Made by a program: the position numbers and the translations under genes. The notes beneath the pieces were generated by a model. That model made no database searches. It saw only the letters and a program-made list of their open reading frames with translations, and was not told where the DNA came from. A stretch of DNA of 13,345 nucleotides from Bacteroidota bacterium. GTDB lineage: Bacteria; Bacteroidota; Bacteroidia; Bacteroidales; B39-G9. Of the stretch, positions 6,985 through 13,345 are shown piece after piece. The DNA lies in the NCBI GenBank assembly GCA_030592465.1, contig JAUVJB010000065.1, forward strand, positions 1-13,345. Direction: 5' to 3'. Numbering within the stretch: position 1 is the stretch's first letter; every line of letters begins with the position of its first letter.

Positions 6985-7041
6985 TATTTTGAGCATTTTT
7001 TTGACAAGAGTAACGAAAAAAACGGACATTCCGGACAAACA

Positions 7042-9744
7042 CTAATTATTCAGTTCAAAGCATCTTACCCAATCAATATCCAATGATGCAGGTAATTTAC
7101 TGTCATCAATATCAGTCAGTATTGTTGAACTTAATAATAAATACATAGGCTCAACGGGAATGCCTTCAGTTTGTGTTTTAATTATCACATTATTTATTTT
7201 CCAAACTAATTTTTTAGGAGTCCACTCAAGTGAGTAAATAAAATATTTATCACAAAAACGATCTGCACTAATTTTAGAACTATTATTATTAAATTTTTGT
7301 TGAGCAGTATTCCCCCAATAGTTTGTCATTAATAGTTTGTTTTTATTATTATATTTAAAGATATCAATTTCAGGAACGATTTTATCAGAACGCATCCAAA
7401 ACGCATGTTGCACAGGGAATGTTTTATTTATTTTAATTTTTGCCTCAAATAGTCCGTACTTTTGTCTGAAACTATGAGCAGTATTTATTAAACCTGAAGT
7501 ATAATTAAAATCTTTTTGGATAAATCCGAGTTGTTCATTCCATACTTTACCTTTAATATTTTCTTTTTTTGTGATAATACTTAATTTACTGTCGTTAATT
7601 TTAATATTTCTACCATCGGTAAAAAATTGTTTTTCATTTTTTGTTACGTAATTTTGATTTAAAAGAATTTTGCCCCACAAATAATTTGTAATCCATTTGT
7701 CAGTGTCTAAGTCAGAAGCAACAAAGTCGTCTTCAAAAGTTAAATCCCATTTTTTAATTTCATCAAATTTTTTTGAGCCAATTAAATTAGAATACCACTT
7801 AAATTTGTCTGAAGCTTTTAATTCAAAGTATTTTTGTTCTTTTTTATATTCTTCGGTTTTTTCAAATTTCTTTTTATCTTCCATATACTCTTTAAAATTT
7901 TTAAATTTCTGAGTGTCTATGAAATTTTTAAGTTCTTCATAGTCAGCAATTTCTTTTGAGCCGTCAAGATTTAAAAATTCATTATATTTTTTTGATTGTT
8001 TAAATTTAAAGTAATTAACAATTTGCGATGATTTTTTTATTTCATTGTATTCTTCAAATTTTTTATATTCATCGGTATTTTCAAACTCAAGAGAGTGAAG
8101 CAAATCTTTAAATTCTTGTGAAGTAACATAATTTTCAAGTTCTTCATAATCGGTTATTTCTTTTGACCCGTCAAGTTTTAAAAATTCGGCATATTTATTT
8201 GAATTGTTAAACTTATAATATTTAACAATTTGTGATGATTTTTTTAATTTATTGTATTCTTCAGATTTTTTATATTCGTCGGTATTTTTAAACTCAAGCG
8301 AGTAGAGTAAATCTTTAAATTTTTGTGAAGTAACATATTCTTCAAGTTCTTCATAATCAGTTATTTCTTTTGACCCGTCAAGATTTAAAAACTCATTATA
8401 TTTTTTTGATTGTTTAAATTTAAAGTAATTAATAATTTGCGATGATTTTTTTAACTTATTGTATTCTTCAAATTTTTTATATTCATCGGTATTTTCAAAC
8501 TCAAGAGAGTGAAGCAAAGTTTTAAATTCTTGTGAAGTAACATAATTTTCAAGTTCTTCATAATCGGTTATTTTTTTTGACCCGTCAAGTTTTAAGAATT
8601 CGGCAAGGTGTTTTGAGTTTTTAAATTTATAATATTTTTTTAAGTCTGATGATTTTTCTAATTGTTTGTATTTTAATAGTTTATTGTATCCATCACTTGA
8701 TTGAAATTCTTTTGATTTTTTTTGTTCTTGAAATTCTTTTGAGTTGACAAATTTTTCAAGATCTTCGAATTCCGTTAATTTCTCAGAATTATTTATTGTC
8801 TGATAATTTTCAATATCTTTTGATTTTTTTGTTTTATAGTAATTAACTATATGTCTATCTTTTTTTAGTTTGTTAAAATCATTAAGTTTATTTTGTTCGT
8901 TAAGTTTATTTTGTTCTAATGTTTTTTTAAATTCAATAAACTCATTAGAGTTAATATAGTTTTCAAGTTCTTCGTATCTTTTTAATTTGTCGGAACTGTC
9001 GGTTTTTTTGTATTCGTCAAACTCGGTTGAATTTTTAAGTTTATAATAATCAATAATTTTTTTTGATTTTTTCAGCTTATTATAATTATTGAGTTTATTT
9101 TGTTCGTCAAGTTTATTTTGTTCTAATGTTTTTTTGAATTCAATAAACTCATTAGATTGAATATAGTTTTCGAGTTCTTCATATTTTTTTAATTCATCGG
9201 AGCTGTCGGTTTTTTTGTATTCGTCAAACTCGGTTGAATTTTTAAACTTATAATAATTAACAATTTTTTTTAATTTCTTTATTTTTTTATAATCATTAAG
9301 TTTGTTTATTTCTTCTGATTTGTTTTTTGCTAAATCGTCTTTAAATTTTTTAAATTCTGTTGAGTTAAAATAATTTTCGAGTTCGGTATAATGTTTAAGC
9401 TCATCAGAGGCAGAAAAATCGTTAAATTGTTTAAGTTCGTCAGATGTTTTTAATTGATAATAGTTGATAAACTCAGCTGTTTTTTTAAGTTTATTATACA
9501 GAGTATATTTCTGATATTCTTCGGTATCTTTAAAATTTAATTTCTCAAGTTTTTCTTTCAACTCTTTAAATTCGTTAGAGTTAAGATATTCTTCGAGTTC
9601 TTTAAATTCTTTTAGTTCATCTGAATTTTGGAACTCGGTAAATTCTTTCAATTCTTTAGTTAAAGAGTTCCATTTAGCTTCAATATCAGTTGTTTTTGGT
9701 ATTAAACCAAAAGTTGATAATATAGAAATTTTTAAATTTGCCAT
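7042..9744 (-). CDS. Large 69-residue-repeat protein with C-terminal GH16-like domain lacking the acid/base Glu
   Basis: A 900-residue protein in two parts. Residues ~30-665 are rich in K, E, Y, F and S and predicted helical by eye. The landmark ELExYxxSxEF recurs nine times, starting at residues 49, 121, 190, 259, 328, 397, 466, 535 and 604, so the period is 69 after a first step of 72. Units 6 and 8 match at about 64 of 69 positions, which points to recent duplication. Residues ~667-897 are a GH16 (laminarinase-like) fold: LTFEDDF, LDTDKW, GLINTAHSFRQKYGLFEAKI, AFWM, PEIDIFKY and LEWTPKKLVWKINN. Catalytic GH16 enzymes carry EIDIxE. Here the final Glu is Lys796, so hydrolysis is unlikely and glycan binding is more plausible. 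The N-terminus (MANLKISILSTFGLIPK) has no convincing Sec signal, so the location is uncertain. ATG at 9744 is the first start in frame. The gene lies 74 bp downstream of a sensor kinase on the same strand. The GH16 assignment is firm, but the repeat function is unknown. Confidence 0.88.
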   Translation of the reverse strand: MANLKISILSTFGLIPKTTDIEAKWNSLTKELKEFTEFQNSDELKEFKELEEYLNSNEFKELKEKLEKLNFKDTEEYQKYTLYNKLKKTAEFINYYQLKTSDELKQFNDFSASDELKHYTELENYFNSTEFKKFKDDLAKNKSEEINKLNDYKKIKKLKKIVNYYKFKNSTEFDEYKKTDSSDELKKYEELENYIQSNEFIEFKKTLEQNKLDEQNKLNNYNKLKKSKKIIDYYKLKNSTEFDEYKKTDSSDKLKRYEELENYINSNEFIEFKKTLEQNKLNEQNKLNDFNKLKKDRHIVNYYKTKKSKDIENYQTINNSEKLTEFEDLEKFVNSKEFQEQKKSKEFQSSDGYNKLLKYKQLEKSSDLKKYYKFKNSKHLAEFLKLDGSKKITDYEELENYVTSQEFKTLLHSLEFENTDEYKKFEEYNKLKKSSQIINYFKFKQSKKYNEFLNLDGSKEITDYEELEEYVTSQKFKDLLYSLEFKNTDEYKKSEEYNKLKKSSQIVKYYKFNNSNKYAEFLKLDGSKEITDYEELENYVTSQEFKDLLHSLEFENTDEYKKFEEYNEIKKSSQIVNYFKFKQSKKYNEFLNLDGSKEIADYEELKNFIDTQKFKNFKEYMEDKKKFEKTEEYKKEQKYFELKASDKFKWYSNLIGSKKFDEIKKWDLTFEDDFVASDLDTDKWITNYLWGKILLNQNYVTKNEKQFFTDGRNIKINDSKLSIITKKENIKGKVWNEQLGFIQKDFNYTSGLINTAHSFRQKYGLFEAKIKINKTFPVQHAFWMRSDKIVPEIDIFKYNNKNKLLMTNYWGNTAQQKFNNNSSKISADRFCDKYFIYSLEWTPKKLVWKINNVIIKTQTEGIPVEPMYLLLSSTILTDIDDSKLPASLDIDWVRCFELNN

Positions 9745-9796
9745 TTGTCAAATATTAAATTTGATAATTTAATTTTAAAGATAAAAGAATTTTTTC

Positions 9797-9818
9797 AAAA
9801 AAAAAATATATATATATA
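9797..9818. repeat. A10 tract followed by an alternating AT run between kinase and GH16-repeat gene
   Basis: Ten A residues (9797-9806) are followed by twelve bases of alternating T and A (9807-9818), ending at the kinase stop codon. On the minus strand this reads as (TA)n then T10, directly after the kinase stop. It could attenuate or slip, but it has no G/C stem and so is not a standard terminator. Confidence 0.6.
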
Positions 9819-11000
9819 TTATGCACTTTTAGGTAATGAAAATGTAAAAGTACTGCCTTTATTTATTTCACTTTCAACCCAAATTTTACCACCGCAATTT
9901 ACAATAAATTCTTTACATAAAATCAGACCTAACCCGGTACCTGTTTCGTTTAAAGTACCAACTGAAGTTGGATTTGAAGTTATTTTAAATAGTTTTGAAA
10001 TATTTATTTGTTTAATACCGACTCCATCGTCAATAACACTAATTTCAATATTGCTGTTTGTTTCTTTTGCCTTAATTTTTATTTCTCCGTTTTTGTTTGT
10101 AAATTTTATTGCGTTTGTTATCAGGTTTCTAACAATCGTTGAAGTCATGTTTTCATCGGTTTGCACGTAGGTATTAGGTTTTACGAATGATTGTAAATTA
10201 ATATTTTTATTTGTAGCACTTGCTTCAGTTAGTTCAATATTATCGTTAATGAGTTGAGAAATATCAGTTTTATTAATTATTACTTTAAGCCTGCCTGTTT
10301 GTGATCTTGACCATTCTAATAAATTTTCTAATAAATTGAAAGCTTTGTTTGAGAATTCAGTTATCTGTGAAATAAAAAATTTTCTTCTTTCATCATCTAA
10401 ATTATCATAGGTTGTTGATAAAAGGTCGGATAAGCTAATTATGGTACTAAAAGGGTTACGTAAATCATGTGCAATGATGCTGAAAAATTTATCTTTAGTT
10501 TCGTTTACTTTTTGTAGTTCATACCGTTGTCTTTCTATTTCAAGATTTTTTTTCGATAAATTTTCTTCTAAAACATTATAATTGCGTAAACGTTTAGTTA
10601 ATGATTTTAGTATTGCTTTTGTAACTTCCGGTTTATTAGCAGAAATTTTATTGAAGTCATCTTGATTTAGTTTTAATAAATGAGTTTTAACTAATGCAGT
10701 TACAGATGCTGATCTTACAGATGAATCAATTAATGAATATTCCCCAAAGAACTTATTTTCACCTAATGTGGCAAATTCATAGCCTTGGTTGTGAATAATT
10801 ACTTTTCCTTCAATAATGATGTATAAAGCATGTTGATTATCACCTTTTTTAAAAAGAGTATCTCCTTGTTCAAGAGTTATCTCATTACATTTTAGGGCAA
10901 AGTCATGCAATATGTTTTCATTTGTTCCCGAAAACAAAACAACGTTTTTTAGTAATGAAACTCGATGTTTAATATTATCGTTTTGGTAAAATACTGTCAT
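9819..11000 (-). CDS. Soluble sensor histidine kinase with N-terminal cyclic-nucleotide-binding domain
   Basis: 393 residues with no transmembrane segment, so a cytoplasmic sensor. Residues ~17-135 form a CRP/CAP-type cNMP-binding domain (GTNENILHDFA, GDTLFKKGDNQHALYIIIEGKV). Its phosphate-binding cassette, FFGEYSLIDSSVRSASV, keeps the Glu (E87) and Arg-Ser-Ala (R96-A98) used by genuine cAMP binders. A coiled-coil linker (~140-170) leads to the HisKA domain (KFFSIIAHDLRNPFSTI, phosphoacceptor H178). The HATPase_c domain follows, with the N-box RNLITNAIKF (~291-300), G1 DDGVGI (~324-329), F-box region KLFKI and G2 GTGLGL (~354-359). It would autophosphorylate in response to a small ligand and pass phosphate to a response regulator, but none is encoded in this window. 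It lies 87 bp after the FAD oxidoreductase gene and 74 bp before the GH16-repeat gene, all on the same strand. Confidence 0.93.
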   Translation of the reverse strand: MTVFYQNDNIKHRVSLLKNVVLFSGTNENILHDFALKCNEITLEQGDTLFKKGDNQHALYIIIEGKVIIHNQGYEFATLGENKFFGEYSLIDSSVRSASVTALVKTHLLKLNQDDFNKISANKPEVTKAILKSLTKRLRNYNVLEENLSKKNLEIERQRYELQKVNETKDKFFSIIAHDLRNPFSTIISLSDLLSTTYDNLDDERRKFFISQITEFSNKAFNLLENLLEWSRSQTGRLKVIINKTDISQLINDNIELTEASATNKNINLQSFVKPNTYVQTDENMTSTIVRNLITNAIKFTNKNGEIKIKAKETNSNIEISVIDDGVGIKQINISKLFKITSNPTSVGTLNETGTGLGLILCKEFIVNCGGKIWVESEINKGSTFTFSLPKSA

Positions 11001-11087
11001 AAACTAAATTAATAAAAACAAAGACTAAAATCATAGGTTATAATCAATTTGCAAGATAATAGTTTAAAATGATAGATACAAATTGTT

Positions 11088-12338
11088 TCAATTATTTAAT
11101 ATTTCTTCAGCTGTCATATAACCGTGAGCAGTTGCATATATTATTGACCGGGTTGCACCGGAACAATCGCCGATAAATTTTAAATTATTAAATTTATTGT
11201 TATTAATTTTGTTTGAATAAAATTTTATTTCAGGTGCATAAACAAGGTTGTCGGGATTTGCAATACCTGGAATTACTACATTAAGATTTTCAATAAAATC
11301 AACAATACTCTCAATAATTCTTCGCGGAAAAGCCAGATTTATATCTCCTAAAATAAATTTGTTTTTATCTAAAGTAGGAAACACTCTATATAAATTTTTT
11401 GTTCTTTTTGAGTCTTTAAAATGTTTATAAGTTTGAAGAATAACTTTATTTTCACCTGCAAGAATGTTTGTTAGTTTTGCTATGTGAGAGCCATAGCCAA
11501 TTGGGTCGTTAAATGGTTGCGTGAGTTTAACGGTTGTTAAAACTGCAAAGTTGGTATTTTTGCTTTTTTCTTTTAATTTGGCATGACCGTTAACAGTACA
11601 AAAATCACCGTAATTTTCAGTAACAACAAAACCTGACGGGTTGTTGCAAAATGTGCGAACCATGTATCCTGTTTTACTTTTATACTTTACTTTAAATTCG
11701 TACATTTCTTTGTTTAATTCTTCTACAATATGATTTGGTAATTCATAACGGATACCAATATCAACATTTGTGTTATCGAGAATTAAATCGGGATGTTTTT
11801 TTGCAAGATTATCAACTAATTTATGTCCGCTACGTCCAACGCCAATTACAACTTTATCGAAAGTATCGGTATCGTTTAAAATGATTTTTCCACTTATGGG
11901 GCTTACTTTTGTTATTTCAGCATTGAAATGAAAATGAACATTTTTATGTGAATTAAAATCTTCATATATATTATACAAAACTTGCTTAAGTTGGTCAGTA
12001 CCAATGTGATAGAAGTCAGCACTTACAGGTAGAAAGCCTTTTTCATAGAATTTTTTATAATATCCGTCATTACTAAAAGATCTACCTGTTTCAACAGTTT
12101 TTGTGTCTGAATGGTCAATATAATAGTCAACTAATTGTTTTTGCAGTTTCAGGTCAACATCTAAGTCGCCACCCATTCCTTTTGATACAAATAGTTTACC
12201 ATCGGCACGAATGCCTGAAATACTGGATGAATATATATCCTTGCTTTTTTCAAAGATATGTAATTCATTATCAGTATTTTTCATCTTCTCTATAAACCCT
12301 ATAGCCGCAGCTCCAAAACCAACAATTGCAATTTTCAT
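11088..12338 (-). CDS. FAD-dependent oxidoreductase, COG2509-like
   Basis: 416 residues beginning with a Rossmann dinucleotide-binding motif (MKIAIVGFGAAAIG, G7-x-G9 pattern), with an acidic residue closing the second strand (LHIFEKS). FDKVVIGVGRSG is a second typical NAD(P)/FAD-dehydrogenase element. Near the C-terminus, KFIGDCSGATRSIIYATAHGYMTAEEIL is split by eye as IGDCSGATRSI (FAD-binding GD motif) and the final helix. The best match by motif is the uncharacterised FAD-dependent dehydrogenase group (COG2509). The substrate is unknown, and a role in redox modification of a cofactor or lipid cannot be told from sequence. ATG at 12338 is well placed. No signal peptide or membrane helix is present. 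It is the first gene of the minus-strand run, with mobile-element debris directly upstream. Confidence 0.8.
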   Translation of the reverse strand: MKIAIVGFGAAAIGFIEKMKNTDNELHIFEKSKDIYSSSISGIRADGKLFVSKGMGGDLDVDLKLQKQLVDYYIDHSDTKTVETGRSFSNDGYYKKFYEKGFLPVSADFYHIGTDQLKQVLYNIYEDFNSHKNVHFHFNAEITKVSPISGKIILNDTDTFDKVVIGVGRSGHKLVDNLAKKHPDLILDNTNVDIGIRYELPNHIVEELNKEMYEFKVKYKSKTGYMVRTFCNNPSGFVVTENYGDFCTVNGHAKLKEKSKNTNFAVLTTVKLTQPFNDPIGYGSHIAKLTNILAGENKVILQTYKHFKDSKRTKNLYRVFPTLDKNKFILGDINLAFPRRIIESIVDFIENLNVVIPGIANPDNLVYAPEIKFYSNKINNNKFNNLKFIGDCSGATRSIIYATAHGYMTAEEILNN

Positions 12339-12420
12339 TTTAATGATATTTATGAATTTACATTTTTAACAAGACAAAAAGACAAAATACAAAAAAAATT
12401 TCATTTATAACTTTACAAAC

Positions 12421-12554
12421 TTGAGACTAGTCCGAAAACTAAAATTATCAATTTATAGCCGATTAGCGGTTTTGTAATAGACTGACGTACAGATTTATAG
12501 CTTTTCGTCTGTTTATAAAATTAACCGCTTATCGGCTTTTCGGAGTGGACTCAA
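12421..12554. repeat. MITE-like 134-bp element with terminal inverted repeats
   Basis: The 18-base ends (12421-12438 and 12537-12554) are inverted repeats matching at 15 of 18 positions, with TCCGAAAA/TTTTCGGA conserved at the inner side. Inside lies a second inverted pair, GCCGATTAGCGGTT (12458-12471) with AACCGCTTATCGGC (12523-12536), matching 13 of 14. The second pair abuts the right end but is 19 bases from the left end. No open frame is present. The structure suggests a non-autonomous mobile element or structured RNA. No transposase with these ends is in the window. Confidence 0.5.
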
Positions 12555-12573
12555 ACTTTAACAGTTTTAAACG

Positions 12574-12604
12574 CTGTCAGGAGCTCCGCATTCTGACAGG
12601 TTTT
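12574..12604. terminator. Short hairpin with trailing T4
   Basis: CTGTCAG (12574-12580) pairs with CTGACAG (12593-12599) around a 12-base loop that itself includes the palindrome GGAGCTCC. G and T4 follow. Terminator-like in form, but it may simply be part of a dispersed repeat beside the IS element. Confidence 0.35.
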
Positions 12605-12665
12605 GTCATTGCCTAAATATATTGACCGAATTTGAGTTATTAATAAACCAAAAAAAGATGTCAAT

Positions 12666-12839
12666 ATGGCAACACTACAAAAATACAAAAAATTAAGTGT
12701 AAGAGAAAGACAAAATCGTTATTTTAGTAAAGATTTTAAGCGCAAGAAAGTATCAGAAATTGAACGTAATATTACTACGATAGCAGAAATATGCAAGGAA
12801 TATCAAGTAAGTAGAACAGCGGTAAGTAAATGGCTTTAA
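12666..12839 (+). pseudogene. IS3-family OrfA, truncated (57 codons, HTH only)
   Basis: ATG at 12666 starts a 57-residue frame: MATLQKYKKLSVRERQNRYF, then DFKRKKVSEIER, then ITTIAEICKEYQVSRTAVSKWL followed by TAA. This is the helix-turn-helix N-terminus of an IS3-type OrfA, in which ITTIAEICKEYQVSRTAVSKW recognises the ends of the element. OrfA proteins of this type normally exceed 100 residues and continue into a leucine-zipper region and a -1 frameshift site. Both are missing because the frame stops at the internal deletion junction near 12837-12845. Confidence 0.8.
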
Positions 12840-12841
12840 AA

Positions 12842-13250
12842 ATGGCATTATGCAACAGGAATTTAAGGAAAGTATCTAATTTAATTTTTCATTCAGATGG
12901 AGGAGGACAATACTATTGCAAAGAATTTGTAGCATTGACAAAAGAATATGGGATAAAAAAACAGTATGGGTAAAACAGCCTATGAGAATCCTCATGCAGA
13001 GCGAGTTAACGGTATAATAAAGAATTACTATTTAATTCCATATAAACCAACTAATTTTAAAGAGTTAAAAAAAATGTTAATAAAAGTTGTATATTTGTAT
13101 AACAATTCTAGACCACATGAATCGCTGAATGGACTTAGTCCTCATGAGTTTCTTAACCAGATTGATAAAGGGTTATTAACAAAAATATGGGTTATTAATA
13201 AAAAGAAAAAAGTAAGCAAAAAAGAAAAAGTCAACATATTTATTACATAA
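12842..13250 (+). pseudogene. IS3-family OrfB transposase, C-terminal remnant with frameshift
   Basis: Two frames together give the C-terminal part of an rve (DDE) transposase. The first (12842-12973) reads RNLRKVSNLIFHSDGGGQYY and then KEFVALTKEYGI, keeping the second catalytic Asp (HSDGG). It stops at TAA 12971-12973. The second frame (12960-13250) carries on with MGKTAYENPHAERVNGIIK, keeping the catalytic Glu in NPHAERVNG, then LYNNSRPHESLNGLSPHEF. The shift sits in a run of seven A residues (12955-12961), and six would restore the frame. The HTH_21 region and the first catalytic Asp are absent, so the protein cannot be active. Confidence 0.85.
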
Positions 13251-13300
13251 TTAAAATTAAAAAAAGACAAAAAACGGTCAACGTTATTCAGGCATGGTCA

Positions 13301-13345
13301 AACATTAAACATTAAACATTAAACATTAAACTTTAAACATTAAAC
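13301..13345. repeat. ATTAAAC heptamer tandem array, running off the right edge
   Basis: About six units of ATTAAAC (one variant with CTTTAAAC) start immediately after the right end of the IS remnant and continue to the last base of the window. The true length is therefore unknown. Confidence 0.85.

Larger units (their letters stand above)
12339..12665. other. Gene-free interval with MITE-like repeat and hairpin
   Basis: These 327 bp lie between the start of the FAD oxidoreductase gene and the IS3-type orfA. They hold the putative upstream region of the minus-strand gene (12339-12420, AT-rich, no exact TAnnTTTG on that strand), a 134-bp inverted-repeat element (12421-12554), a 7-bp-stem hairpin (12574-12599) and the left terminal inverted repeat of the IS remnant (from 12604). 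Confidence 0.7.
12604..13300 (+). mobile_element. Internally deleted IS3-family insertion sequence
   Basis: The left end (from 12604, TGTCATTGCCTAAATA then TTGACCG) and the right end (the reverse complement from 13300, TGACCATGCCTGAATA then TTGACCG) are inverted repeats matching at about 21 of 30 positions. Both ends are 5'-TG...CA-3', as in IS3. Inside are the N-terminal part of an OrfA and the C-terminal part of an OrfB, in the right order. The total is 697 bp, whereas IS3-family elements are normally about 1.2-1.5 kb, so the middle has been lost. No convincing target-site duplication flanks the ends (TTT on the left, AACA on the right). The element is dead but could still be mobilised in trans if an intact relative exists elsewhere. 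Confidence 0.75.

Noticed and set aside
9745..10170. Open frame on the plus strand opposite the kinase C-terminus, with hydrophobic stretches
   Set aside because: It lies opposite the HATPase domain. Its hydrophobic look comes from the complement of K/E/N-rich codons.
12421..12600. Possible riboswitch upstream of the FAD oxidoreductase gene
   Set aside because: I could match no known riboswitch core, and the paired ends look like terminal inverted repeats. Its position does not exclude a regulatory role.

Overview
The window looks like chromosomal DNA of an AT-rich Bacteroidota bacterium, probably a Bacteroidales-like lineage. The evidence is the TPR / PD40-propeller / OmpA envelope protein, the glucosaminidase-LysM protein, Bacteroidota-type -7 elements (TAnnTTTG) in front of two genes, the lack of clear Shine-Dalgarno sequences, and intergenic DNA full of heptameric tandem repeats and palindromes. 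No rRNA, tRNA or CRISPR array was recognised.

Layout, left to right. (1) Bases 3-2014 hold an envelope gene that enters from the left edge and is split by a -1 frameshift in an A run near base 1385. It ends in a strong terminator (2031-2057), followed by a 79-bp nested palindromic repeat. (2) gcvT (+) and cdd (-) converge on a shared 18-bp-stem bidirectional terminator (3361-3398). (3) A 562-bp gene-free stretch with heptamer repeats and a hairpin leads to a secreted glucosaminidase with two LysM domains (4466-5422, +). (4) A 401-bp repeat-rich gap contains an inverted second copy of the nested palindrome. (5) A run of minus-strand genes covers 12338 to 5824. In transcription order these are a FAD-dependent oxidoreductase, a soluble cyclic-nucleotide-sensor histidine kinase, a 900-residue repeat protein ending in a GH16 domain, and fmt. 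(6) The right end (12339-13345) is mobile-element debris: a MITE-like 134-bp inverted repeat, a small hairpin, an internally deleted IS3-family element with both terminal inverted repeats, and a heptamer tandem array running off the edge.

The most unusual object is the protein at 7042-9744. Nine K/E-rich, helix-like units follow each other with a period of exactly 69 residues (first step 72), and then comes a GH16 fold whose active-site motif reads EIDIFK instead of EIDIxE. The acid/base glutamate is therefore replaced by lysine, and no Sec signal is visible. The arrangement suggests a non-catalytic glycan-binding or structural protein. It lies 74 bp downstream of the sensor kinase on the same strand. 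Joint regulation of the two is inference. The remaining genes are ordinary housekeeping functions: one-carbon metabolism, pyrimidine salvage, initiator tRNA formylation and cell-wall turnover.
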